From Bradyrhizobium sp. (GTDB taxonomy: Bacteria; Pseudomonadota; Alphaproteobacteria; Rhizobiales; Xanthobacteraceae): 64,000 bases of DNA. The stretch lies in the NCBI RefSeq assembly GCF_022844465.1, contig NZ_JALHLP010000023.1, positions 1 through 64,000 on the forward strand, read 5' to 3'. Made by a program: the position numbers and the translations under genes. Positions 18,652 to 30,200 of the stretch are shown one piece after another. The notes beneath the pieces were generated by a model. That model was given only the letters and a program-made list of their open reading frames with translations, was not told where the DNA came from and did no database searches. The number at the start of each line of letters is the position of its first letter. Position 1 is the first letter of the stretch.

Positions 18652-19888
18652 CTTCGCCTTTGCCAATGACATCCGGGCTGCCGCGGCGATGCGTACGCCG
18701 CACACCTCGCGCATGCTGTTGCTGGCCTTTCTGGCGCTGCTGCTGACGTTCCTGATGTGGGCGCATTTCGCCGTGCTCGATGAAGTCAAGCGAGGCAATG
18801 GCCGCGTCGTGCCATCCCGCCAGACCCAGGTGGTCCAGACCCTCGAAGGCGGGATTGTCGGCGACATCCTGATTCGGGAAGGCGATATCGTCAACCAGGG
18901 GCAGTCGCTGATGCGGATTGACGATACCAAATTCGCGGCCGAGTTTGGCGAGATCCGGGAGCGGCGGGCGGCGATGGCGGCGCGTGTTGCCCGGCTCGAG
19001 GCCGAGGCGCGGGGACGAAGCGAGATCGTGTTTCCCGAACAACTGGACCAGGTGGTCCCGGCGGCGGTCGCCACCGAAACCAGCGTCTTCAGGATGCGCG
19101 GGCAGAAGGTGGCGCAGGACGTCGACGTCCTCAACCAGCAGGTCACCCGGCTGTCCGGATCGCTCAAGCTTCTGGACCGGGAACTGGCTCTCACCCGCAA
19201 GCTCTATGAGCAGAAGGTGGTGCCCGAGATCGAGATGCTGCGGCTCGACCGGCAGGCAACCGAGATGCGCGGGCAGCTCGCCGAGGCCCAATCCAAGATC
19301 GCCAACACCCTCGCCTCGTTTCGATCGCAGGCGGATGAGGATCTGGCCAAGTCGAAGGGCGACCTGGCCGTGCTGGACGAGAACATCAAATCCGCGCAGG
19401 ACCGCGTCCGGCGCACCGATCTGAAGGCGCCGGTGCACGGCATCGTCAACAAATTGAACGTCACCACGATCGGCGCGGTGGTTCAACCGGGCGCCAATGT
19501 GATGGACATCATTCCGCTCGACGATACGCTGCTGGTCGAGGGCCGCATCCGGCCGCAGGACATCGCGTTCATCCGCCCCAACCAGGACGCGGTGGTGAAG
19601 CTCTCGGCTTACGATTCCTCGGTTTACGGCTCGCTGAAGGGCAAGGTTGAGCGGATCAGCGCCGACACCATCGTCGACGAAAAGGCAGACAAGTCGGAAC
19701 GCCAGGAAACATTCTACCGGGTGATGGTCCGGACCGAAAAGAACCATCTCGGCACCAGCAAGAATTCGCTGCCGATCATTCCAGGCATGATCGCGACCGT
19801 AGAGGTCCTGACCGGCGAGAAATCCGTGCTCAACTATCTGCTGAAGCCGGTCCGCACCCTGCGCGACGACGCGCTGCGCGAGCGATGA
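18638..19888 (+). CDS. HlyD/LapC-type membrane fusion protein
   Basis: The periplasmic adaptor links the ABC exporter with the TolC-type channel. One transmembrane helix near residues 25-45 (MLLLAFLALLLTFLMWAHF) follows a short cytoplasmic tail. Then come the half lipoyl motif (VQTLEGGIVGDILIREGDIV), a coiled-coil hairpin of about 180 residues, the second lipoyl half (DLKAPVHGIVNKLNVTTIG) and a beta-barrel end with GMIATVEVLTGEKSVLNYLL, the conserved HlyD C-terminal signature. It overlaps the exporter by 14 bases, which indicates co-translation. Confidence 0.92.
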   Translation: MPASDFAFANDIRAAAAMRTPHTSRMLLLAFLALLLTFLMWAHFAVLDEVKRGNGRVVPSRQTQVVQTLEGGIVGDILIREGDIVNQGQSLMRIDDTKFAAEFGEIRERRAAMAARVARLEAEARGRSEIVFPEQLDQVVPAAVATETSVFRMRGQKVAQDVDVLNQQVTRLSGSLKLLDRELALTRKLYEQKVVPEIEMLRLDRQATEMRGQLAEAQSKIANTLASFRSQADEDLAKSKGDLAVLDENIKSAQDRVRRTDLKAPVHGIVNKLNVTTIGAVVQPGANVMDIIPLDDTLLVEGRIRPQDIAFIRPNQDAVVKLSAYDSSVYGSLKGKVERISADTIVDEKADKSERQETFYRVMVRTEKNHLGTSKNSLPIIPGMIATVEVLTGEKSVLNYLLKPVRTLRDDALRER

Positions 19889-20173
19889 GCCGGTCGCGCC
19901 GCCAGTTCCTGGATCGCGGCTGATATAGGTTCAATTTTAGACGATCTTGAACGATCAGTAAGACCTGAAATTTACGACATTTCCGGCAGTTTTGAGACGA
20001 TTTGGAATGGTCCGGAAAACCCGGAATTGACGGCCTTTTCCACATTTCCCCTGCGCGCGGTGCGGCTTAACTCCGCCTAAGCGGCGCTGGTCGCAGTCTC
20101 CGTCCCAATAACAGATTGGGGCGGCGGACCGACGCGAAAGACGTCGACTGACGCTCCCGACAAAGGGGACGTC

Positions 20174-21181
20174 ATGACACCGCGCGTAACACTGCGGAGG
20201 TCTCGCTCGCTTGCATTGGCGACGGGGCTGGTACTCTCGCTGGGCTTTTTCGCCACCTCGGGCTCGTCCACCGCCGAAGACAGGATTGCTGCGGATGCCG
20301 GCGGCAATTCGCCGGGCTCCGATCATGCCCAGCCGCCTGCGACCTATTTCAGCATCAACGCCGTCCTGGCCAAGGTGGACGCGCAACGCGGCCGTGGCCC
20401 CGGCGCGGTACGGCTTGCCGCCATCAATCCCTCCAACACCGCAACGGATGCGGCGCCGGCGGTCAGGGAAGCGCCCGCGGCCGGCTCCGAGCCGTTCGGG
20501 CTGGTCACCTTTCGCGCGCCCGACGGCCTGCTCTGGCGCAAATGGCGCGGCATCGAAGCCGCGATGGCCAGGGAACAGGCGGTCATCGACCAGTGCCGCA
20601 GCGACGCCGCCAATTGCCCCGCCCATGCCGCGCAGTTCCTGCGGCTGGTAGGCGTGCTCGGTGAAAAATCCGGACGCGAGAAACTGGATGAGGCCAACCG
20701 CGGCGTCAACACCGCCATCCGCTATGTCAGCGACCAGGCCCAGCACGGCGAGACCGATCGCTGGACCGCGCCTCTGGCAACCTATGCCACGGCGAAAGGC
20801 GATTGCGAGGACTACGCGATCGCCAAATATGTCGCGCTGACCGCCGCCGGCTTTTCTCGCAACGACCTCCAACTGGTGCTGGTCCGCGACCGCGCCGTCC
20901 GCCAGGACCACGCCGTGCTTGCGGCCCGTCTCGACGGACGCTGGCTGATGCTGGACAACCGCTTCGCCAACCTGATGGAAGACGCTGACGCCGCGCGGTT
21001 CACGCCGCTGTTCGCCATTGATCACAACGGCGTGCATTTGTTCGCGACGCCCTATGCCAATAGCGGACGGCCGGCAGGTCAGGTCGAGGCGGCGCCGGCA
21101 TTGGCAGGCGCTGAATGGAGTGGGAAAGACAATGCCAGTTACCGCGCCTCTCAGCTCGGCACCGCGTCGCTGCCGATGTGA
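20174..21181 (+). CDS. lapG: LapG-like periplasmic transglutaminase-fold cysteine protease (BTLCP)
   Basis: An N-terminal signal (RRSRSLALATGLVLSLGFF) is followed by a low-complexity region (about 35-105) and a bacterial transglutaminase-like cysteine proteinase domain. The triad is readable: C211 in GDCEDYAIAKY, H246 in RQDHAVLAA, D261 in WLMLDNRF; the acidic residues next to C211 match the calcium-binding area known in LapG. LapG cleaves the N-terminus of LapA-type adhesins at a di-alanine site, freeing them from the outer membrane. The gene follows the secretion genes and faces the adhesin gene. Residues 101-104 of this protease read PAAG, the same tetrapeptide as the likely adhesin site. 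The symbol is by analogy. Confidence 0.85.
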   Translation: MTPRVTLRRSRSLALATGLVLSLGFFATSGSSTAEDRIAADAGGNSPGSDHAQPPATYFSINAVLAKVDAQRGRGPGAVRLAAINPSNTATDAAPAVREAPAAGSEPFGLVTFRAPDGLLWRKWRGIEAAMAREQAVIDQCRSDAANCPAHAAQFLRLVGVLGEKSGREKLDEANRGVNTAIRYVSDQAQHGETDRWTAPLATYATAKGDCEDYAIAKYVALTAAGFSRNDLQLVLVRDRAVRQDHAVLAARLDGRWLMLDNRFANLMEDADAARFTPLFAIDHNGVHLFATPYANSGRPAGQVEAAPALAGAEWSGKDNASYRASQLGTASLPM

Positions 21182-21214
21182 AGTTGCGACGATAAAGTGA
21201 TCGTCAGCGCCACG

Positions 21215-21247
21215 AAAAAGCCCGCCGGATGATTCCGGCGGGTTTTT
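21215..21247. terminator. Bidirectional intrinsic terminator between lapG-like and adhesin genes
   Basis: An eight-base-pair stem (CCCGCCGG, 21221-21228, with CCGGCGGG, 21235-21242) encloses the six-base loop ATGATT. Five A's precede it and five T's follow it, so it can stop transcription from both sides. It lies exactly between the stops of two convergent genes. Confidence 0.92.
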
Positions 21248-21269
21248 CTCGCTTAGGTATTGCTGGGCG

Positions 21270-24200
21270 CTAGGACGCCGCCAGTTGCATGGCGAGAGCC
21301 GCCTGCTCGTGCATGATGGTGATTGCCGCCGGCACCGTCGCGCCGGCATCCGCCTCCAGCGCATGGGCCTCAAGGCCCTGCGGCGGTACCGGAGCTTGCT
21401 CCCCCTCACCGCCGGAGAGCGCGCTGAGGTCGACATTGCCGCTATCGAGATCGAAGTCTGCGACAATTTCTGCAGCCGCGGCTTCGGTGATCGGGGGCAC
21501 GCCCAGCGAGGCATCGAGATCGACCTCGACGAAGATGCCGGTGGAGCCATCGGCGTATGTGAAGCTTCCGGTGCCTGCGATGGTCTGCCCATCAATGGGC
21601 GCGCCGCCCGAAGTCGTCGTCAGGCTGATGCTGGTGATGCCGAGATCACCAAGTTTGGTCAGCTCGCCCGTCTCGCTGACACCGTTATGGTTGGCATCCT
21701 GCCAGACCACGAGGTCGCCGAACGCCTGATCCTGGCTGTCGATGACGCCGTCGTGGTTGCCGTCGAGGCTGGTAAGCGCAGCGACGCCGTCGGCGTAGCG
21801 CCCGCCGTTGAAGGTCGGCGTGAACAGCTCGTTACCGCTGTCGATCACGCCGGAGCCGTTGACGTCGAGGGCGAGAATGCCGTCGCCGCCATTGGCGGTC
21901 CAGGCGACCTGGTCCGTTGCGCCATCGGCGTTGATGTCGAAGGTGACACCGTTCTCAAGGGAGCTGAAGGAAATGCCGTTATGGTCGAGATCGAGGACGA
22001 TGGGGTCGGCGACAGAAGTGCCAACCACAGCGATCTCATCCGCGGTCGGTTCCGAAATGCTCGTGGCGTTCACGCCGACGAGGTCAATCAGCGCATCGGC
22101 ATTGTTGCTCGATCCGTCATCCGTGCCTTGAATGTAGATGTAGGTATGGTTCACACCCCCAATTGTAGCTTCAAACGCAACCGCTGTACCGGTGGCGCCG
22201 ATGTCGTTTGCCTGGAGATATTGAACAACCGCAGCCACATCGGCCAGCGTCGTCAAGCCAACGGCGGTACCAAAGCTTGCGCCGGCCCCACCCGGCGATG
22301 TGTCATCGAACGTTATGATTCCGCTGGAAATACTATGAGAAGCAACAGCAAAACCTGTGTTCAACAACAACGTTGAATTCGTCGTCGTGGTACCGACAGG
22401 CGTCGTATTCCCAGCGACGGCTACGTTGGGGAAGACAATCCTCTCGCTTGTCGCCGCCGTTGCGCCTGGTGCGAAATCGGTAATTACATCGTAGCCGGAG
22501 ACAACGCCATTCGTTCCCGAGCCGGTGATCGACAACTGGCTATCCCCGGCGGCGAAACCAAAGTCATCAGTTCCGGCGCCGCCAACGAGTAGATCGGAGC
22601 CGGTACCGCCAGTCAGTGTGTCGGCAAAGTCATTTCCTAGGAGAATGTCATTGCCCGCGCCACCGCTCAGGCTGTCTCCGTCGGCCTCAGCCGCAATCAG
22701 GTCGTTACCCGAAGTGCCGCTGCGCGTACCACTGTCGTCCGTACTGATCGTATAGGTCCCGCCGCCGAGATTGTAACCCTTGAAGGTTGCGCCATCAAAC
22801 GAGATGGTTTCCGCAGCGTTGCTGACATTGTTGTAGTGGTCGACGATACGGATCTGCTGTCCATTGACGCCAATGATCAGGTCACCATCGCTGTTGCCAT
22901 TATCATTATCGAGACCGCTCAGCGACGTTAGCGTTGCGCTGTTCGAGTCAATGAAGATCGCATCACCCGAACTGGCCGCCCCGATTTCATTGATCGTATC
23001 AACGCCGTCGGTCAGCCCGAAGATGTAGGTATCGTTGCCGGCTCCGCCAACGAGAACGTCGTCATTCGCACCGCCGGCAATTGTGTCGGTGCCCGTATTG
23101 CCGATTATGTAGTCTTTACCTGCTCCGCCTGTCATCATCGATGCGGCAGTCTGAGCGTTGACGATGATCGAATCGCCGTTGGCGGCGGCATTTAACGAAG
23201 TTGTGTCCGTGGTGTTGTTGACGAAATTGACGGTTGTCGGAGGCGTGCTGCTTGCCGTCCCGTCGGTTGCGGTCATCGTGAACGAGCCGCCAAGTGATGA
23301 ATCATCATCAATGGTGATTGTGCCGACGGTCCCAACGTTGGCGGCACCAATGTTGGTTCCGGCTGCCGACTGAAGGCTGCTTGCGGCTACCGTGACAGCG
23401 GCAATACCCAAGGTAGCGTTGTCTGTATCGGTAAAGTACGAAGAAAGGGCCGCTTCGGTGAACGTGACGGCACCGGGTCCCGTATTGCTGACCAATGTCA
23501 GGCCGGTGGAATTGAACACCGGCAGGTCGTTCACGGCGGTGACGGTCAAGTTGAAGGGCTGATTACCAGCCGCAGAAGCGTCTTCGTTGCCATCCTCAAC
23601 ATTGACCTGAAAAGAGGCTGCATTCGTTTCCGAGCCGTTGTGGATGAATTTCACCTGACCGGCGGCCAACTGTGTGCCAGTGAACGTATTTTGGATGACG
23701 CTGTTAACCTCAACTACGCCGTTTGTCAGCGACGAGGCTGTGAATGTCACTCCCGCTGTAACGTCGTCCAGATCCGTGAAATTCAGATCCGTGGTTGTGA
23801 TGGTGTAGGTACCGCCTTCGGCAACGACAGCCGTTCGGTCGCCTGTAATGAGCGGCGCGTCGTTTGTGCCGGTGATGACGAAACTCAGCGGCTGCGTCGC
23901 CGTGGTCGTCGTCCCGTCGGAAACCTGGATCTGGTACGTAACGGTCAGCGTCTGACCGGCGGCGAGAAAATCCAGAGCCGCAGCCTCGGGATCCCAATTG
24001 TAGCTGATAGTCTGCGCGCCGCCGTTGGCCGTGATGGTACCGCCAATTGCGAGTTCGCCGTCCACCAGCGCAGCCGTCAACGCGTTGATCTGCGTGGTTG
24101 TCAGCACCGAGCTGAGCGCACCGCCGCTCCACACCAGCGTCGGAGTACCGTTGATCGATGCCGTCAGCGTATTTCCGACATCTGCGTCGGATACCGAGAA

Positions 24201-27200
24201 CGTTCCGGTCATTGAGCTGATGTTCTGAGCCGCGGCATTGGCCGCCTCGGTGATTCCGGCCGTAGCCGCAATCGGCCCCAGCACCGGCGCATCATTCACC
24301 GCATTGACGGTGACGGCGGCCGTATCGGTGTTGCTCGAGAACGCCGATGTGCCGCCGTTGGTCGAGGTGTCGACCTTGGTGCCTGCGGTGCCGGTGCTCT
24401 CATCCCATGCCCGGAATGTGATGCCGTCCGTCACCGTGCCGTTGAAGTTGGCGGCCGGCTGGAAATAGAGCCGGGTGCTGCCGTCGGCCTCAAGCAGCAG
24501 CGCGCTGGCGTTGCTGACCGCGCCGACCGCCGTCCAGGCGCCGCCGTTGTTGGTCGAGTAGAACCAGGTGCCGTTCGTGCTGTTGGTGGCGGTAATGGCG
24601 ATGCCGAGGCCCGGACCATCCGCATCCGTCACGTTGTCGAAGCCGCCGCCGCCGGTCAGATCGACCAGCGCGGAGACGAGCGTGCCGACTGCGCCTGACG
24701 GCGCCGGCACGTCTTCGGCAACGGCCGCCATGACCGGAGAATCCGTGGCGTCAAGAACAGGCGCGCCGTTCACGTTGTCGATGTTGATCGTCAGCGTGGA
24801 GGCTGCCGTGTCGCCATCGTTGTCCGTCAGGGTGTAGGTGAAGGGACGGCTGAAGTCGGCCACGATGCTGGTTGGCGGCGTATACTCATACGTACCGTCG
24901 TCGAGGTCGATGACGAAGCTTTCGCCGGCGCTGCCGGTGAACGTGATCGTCAGCTTGTTGGTTGTGCCCGCACCCGTCGTGGTGATCGCATCGGTCACGG
25001 GATCGTAAGTATAGGTCTTGCCGCCGATTTCGATCGACTTCACATAGCCGCCGTCGGCGCCGAACGAGGTCGGAATGAGGCCATCGATCACCGAACCGGT
25101 GATGGACGGAATGACCGTACCGACCAGCGTCGCCTGGAGCTGGTTGAGGTCGGTGACGATCAGGGCCTCCGTATCGGTGCCCGTGCCGCGACCGTCATAG
25201 GCAAGCGGATCGAGGTAGGTATCCGGCGCGGAAGCTCCAAGCCCGACCGCGAACGATACGATCTCGTTGGCGTTGACGAAGTTGAGCCAGCTGTCCAGCT
25301 CGGCGCCGGACACTTGACCTTCGATCGGACTCGGTTGCCCGTCCGAGATGAAGTAGGAGACGTTGCGTACGCCGGGCGACGTCAGCTTGCCCGGATCGTC
25401 GAACGCATCCGGCGCAAGCGCCGTTGCATCGTCGTAGTCCGTGCCGTCGTTCGCGGTCAGGCCGTTGATGTAGGTTTTTGCATCCGTCACGGACAGCCAC
25501 ACGCTGCCCTGCTTCTGCGCGCTGTCGTTGAACCGAATGATCTGGACTTTCACGTCGCCGGCGGCGTCGTATTGATCCAGCAGGTTGTTGGCAGCCGCCT
25601 TGAGCAAGTCGAGGCGCGTTGCAAAGCCGGTTACTCCGGAATCGAAACCCATGCTTCCCGAACGGTCGAGGATCAGCAGGATGTTGGTGTCCGATGACCC
25701 TTCGACCACGGTCCTGGGGATCGGCGCGGCGACGGGGATATCGTCATCGATGGTGATGGAAAGTGTGCCGGTAGCCGTGTCGGCGCTAGGCAGCGTTGCA
25801 TCCCTGACCTGGTAGGTCAGGTTGACGGTCGCATCGTTCTCGTTGTTGCCGGGACTGTGAAGAACCGGCTTCAGCAGCGTGAAGACATAGTTGCCGGCAC
25901 CGGTCGCATCCGAGCCGCCGTCCACGACAACGGTGAAGATCGCGCCACGCCCCACCGACGATGCGGTCAGCGTGTTGCTGCCAGCGTCCCAGCTATAATC
26001 GACCGTCTCGGTGCCGACCAGGCCCGACGTGCCATTCATCGGCAGGAAGTTGATCGGATCCGAAAGCGCCTTGCCGTCGGCTTTGTAGTCGTGCGGCAGG
26101 GTACCGCTGGCCGTGATGGGCTCCAGAACCAGGTCGTCGCCGAACGTGCTGCCGGCGATCCCATTCGGAAGGCCTTCGTCATCGACTGAACCCTGGGTGC
26201 TTCCGGCGGTCGGTAGCGTGTTGGCGTTGGTGATTTCGACCGCTTGTGTCGCCGTCGAACTGTCGCCGTCGCCATCGGTGATCCGGTAGGTAAAGTTTCC
26301 GGCCGTGTTGGAATTGCTCGCATTCACCAAGGGATCGAACGTCCAGGTGCCGTCAGCCATGAATGTGTACGTGCCATTGGCGTTCGACAGCGTCGTCGTC
26401 CCGCTGGCTTCGATCGCCTGGAATCCGCCGCCGAGTCCAAAGTCGACCGCCGTCACCGTCGCGCCGTCGGCACCTTGGCTGTCATTGGCAAGCAGATTGA
26501 TTCCAGAGGTCGCCCCGTCGGTTTCGATCACCGACAGCGTAGCCCCGGCAACCGCGCTCGGCACGTCGTCGACGATGGTAACGCTGAAGCTGCCCTGGGT
26601 GGTGTCGGTGTCCTTGTCCGTCACCTCAAAGGTGACGCCGGTCAATACCGCATTGTTCTCGCTGTTGTCGCCCGCAACGCCGTCCAGCGCAGCGTGCTTC
26701 ACCGGCTGCGACAGCATCGTCGAATAGGTGTAGCTCACCTCGCCGGTCGCGACGTCGGTCACGCTCGCCCCGGTGATGTGGATGCGGATCACTTCCGTGA
26801 GCCCGTCCTTGCCGACCAGATCGCCGGTGCCGACTTCCAGCGCGAACAGCACCGGATTGCCCGCCAGCGTCGTCAGCTGCGTGTCCAGCCCCGCGGTGTC
26901 GACCAGCTTGATCGACGCCGGCAAATCGACCGGCACGTCGTTGCCGAACGTCACCTTGGCCACGCCCGTCGTGTCCGTCAGGCTCTCGGTCGAGTCGGTC
27001 TCGTTCGAAGCTGCCGGCACCTCGTCCAGGTTGCGCGTCAGCACAAACCCGTCCTCGTCAACCACGAGGCCCGTCGTCGACACCACCGATGGCGTCGAAT
27101 CCGCCGCCAGCGTGATCGACACCGTCGCCGACGAGCTGTCGCCGTCCTTGTCGGCGATGGTGTAGGTGAAGCTGTCAGAACCGGTCTGGCCCGCCGTCGG

Positions 27201-30200
27201 CGTGTAGGTGAAGGTGCCGTCGTTGTTGTAGGCCACCGTCCCCTTCGTCGGGTCGGTCGCCTTCACAATCCCCGTCACCAGGTCGACGCCGTCGGCGCCG
27301 AACACGTCATTGCCGACCACGCTGAAAGTGATCGCCGTGTCTTCCGCCGGCGTGACCGGACCGTCCGCAACCGCGCTCGGCACGTCGTCGACGATGGTGA
27401 CGCTGAAGCTGCCCTGGGTGGTGTCGGTGTCCTTGTCCGTCACCTCGAAGGTGACGCCGGTCAATACCGCATTGTTCTCGCTGTTGTCGCCCGCAACGCC
27501 GTCCAGCGCAGCGTGCTTCACCGGCTGCGACAGCGTCGTCGAATAGGTGTAGCTCACCTCGCCGGTCGCGACGTCGGTCACGCTCGCCCCGGTGATGTGG
27601 ATGCGGATCACTTCCGTGAGCCCGTCCTTGCCGACCAGGTCGCCGGTGGCCCCTTCCAGCGCGAACAGCACCGGATTGCCCGCCAGCGTCGTCAGCTGCG
27701 TGTCCAGCCCCGCGGTGTCGACCAGCTTGATCGACGCCAGCAGATCGACCGGCACGTCGTTGCCGAACGTCACCTTGGCCACGCCCGTCGTGTCCGTCAG
27801 GCTCTCGGTCGAGTCAGTCTCGTTCGAAGCCGCCGGTACCTCGTCCAGGTTGCGCGTCAGCACAAACCCGTCCTCGTCCACCGCAAGGCCCGTCGTCGAC
27901 ACCACCGAAGGCCCACTGTCGGAAATACTGATGGTCAGTTGCGCGGTCGAGAAATCGCCGTCGCCATCGGTCAGCGTGTACGTGAACACGTCGTTGCCGA
28001 CCACTGGCGAACCGTCGAAGCGGGAGTAGGTGTAGTCGCCGTTCTCGTTGATGACGAGGGTACCGTACTGGCCGGTAACCTGGAAATTCTGCGAGCCGTC
28101 CGGGGTGGTGTCGGTCGTGACGCCGGCAACCTCGGTGATCTTTGCGCCGTCGGTGCCCTCGGTGTCGGCGCTGCCGTCGGTCGAATTGGCGTCGAAGCCA
28201 GCGGCTATATCCACGCCGGTGATGACGTTGCCGGTGGCGGTGAGAGCGGCGCCATTGGCGGAATCGAAATCGTTGACGGCGAGCGGGCCGTCATCCTGGA
28301 AGCGGATATTGAGGCCAGCCGGTGAGACGGCGATTGCCTGATCGCCGTCTGCGTCGGTGATGGTGCCGGTGACGTAAAGGAGGCCGCTGGTGATCGAAAC
28401 GATATCGTCGTAGGCCGCCGCCGATGATCCATCCACATCATGCGCGATCGGCTGGAACTGCGCGATCCAGAGCTTACCGTCGCCATCGAGATGAAGTGCA
28501 AAGACCTTCTGCCCGGTCGCAAAATCGGTGCTGTCGACACCCCAGACGATGCTCGGATCGTTAGGATCGGAGAACAGATGGACGTCGTCATTGCCGACCG
28601 TGGTGTTGAGGCCGGAATCCTGGCCTGTGAACAGGCCGCCAATCGTCGAAGTCGATAGCTGATAACCAATGTTGGCCGGTTCGTCTGCGCCCGGCTGTGC
28701 CACGAACAACGCTGCAGCGGACCCAGACGATACCGCAAAGCCAGGGAATCCGGCCGCAAACGAAACAGCCGCAGTCACAATGGCGCCGGTTAGCGCAACA
28801 GGCGCGCTGGCAGGACTGACGTCGTTTTCCGGATTTGAGCCTGACTGAGGTGTAAAGCCGACGCTTTCGTCGTGCGTGACGGTCAGCGTGACCGGCTCGC
28901 AAACGATCGACGAGATGCCGCCAATGGCAAACGGTGACCCGCCCAGAGGAACGTCGTTGTCGTCGGCACCGGTGAAGGTTACCGGATCGCCAGACGGCGA
29001 GGTGTTGACGGTCACGCCGTCATAGTTCGACACCACAAGCCGGTCGAAGTCATCAGCCGTATTCACGGTCACCACTGCGCCGTCGTTCAGGCCGGAGACG
29101 ACAACGCCGACAAGAGTCGCGCCCACATGGACAGGCGTCAGCAGGAAGGGATCGCCGCCGTTATTGGCGACGGTGACATCGGCTAACGTGATCGGCAGCA
29201 GGCTGTCGTTGTTGAAGTTCAGATCATCGTTAGCATCGAACACCTGAACGAAAACCGTCGCCGTATCTCCCGGATTGCCCTTGACCTGGGCGATCGTGAA
29301 CGACGCGGCTTCGACATCGTAATGCCCGCCGTGACTCGTCGGGCCGATCTGAACCGCGTTGACGAAATCAATCCGGAGCAGCTCTGCCGGTATCGGCCCG
29401 TCTTGACCGTCTATGTGCTGATTGCCGACACCGATATCGCTCGCAGTGTTGACGTCGTTGTCGGGCGCGCCGTTGCCCTGAATGAAGCCTAGGGCAGTCA
29501 ACAGCAAATCGCGGTCGTCCGTGCCGTTGATGCCTCGCTCCTCGACATTGCCGGCGATAACGCCGGTATAACTGACCGAGACTTCAGCGCATTCATCGGA
29601 CGCAGCGATGATCGGCATGTCGTCATCGACACTGACAACGAAGCTCCCGGTAGCAGTGTCGCCGTCGGAATCCCCGGCGGTGTAATTGAAAGATAGCAGG
29701 ATATCGTTCTCGTTCGCTCCGGGCGCGTGGTCAAGCTGGTCGCGCAGCGTGAAGGTATAGGAGCCCGATCCGTCGTCCGAGAGCGTGATTTCAAAAACCA
29801 ACCGTTCGCCGGCGGTGTAACCAGCAGCGCCCGCGTTGACGTAGCCGACAAGGCGCGTGCCGTTATCGACGACCTGATAGCTGACGGCGTCGCCGTTCGA
29901 GGTGAGCGAAGCTACGCCACCAATCGTGACGAGGGCGTTCGTGAAAGTCAGGCTGCGGTCGCCGGTGCCGCTCGGTGCGTCCTGGATTCCGGCTAGATCT
30001 GTGGCGTCGTCATTGTTGTCGGCGCCCCACTGGATGCCGAGCGACTGGGTTACGGTTGGCGAATTGGTCGGCGCATCACCGATCTGCGTGCTGTTGCCGA
30101 CGCCGACGGAATTGCCGAAGCTGTTGGCAAGGGTCAACCCGTCCTCGTCGACTGTCGCGACCTGAACGAGGCCGATATTGGCGAGATACGTGCCGTGATG

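Noticed and set aside
19955..21595. Minus-strand frame (546 codons) running over the protease gene and the end of the adhesin gene
   Set aside because: It spans a bidirectional terminator and two well-supported genes and shows no domain.
26244..28325. Long plus-strand open frame (693 codons) opposite the adhesin gene
   Set aside because: It is basic and Arg/His-rich with a repeat pattern mirroring the coding strand; it arises from the repeats and high GC of the adhesin gene.
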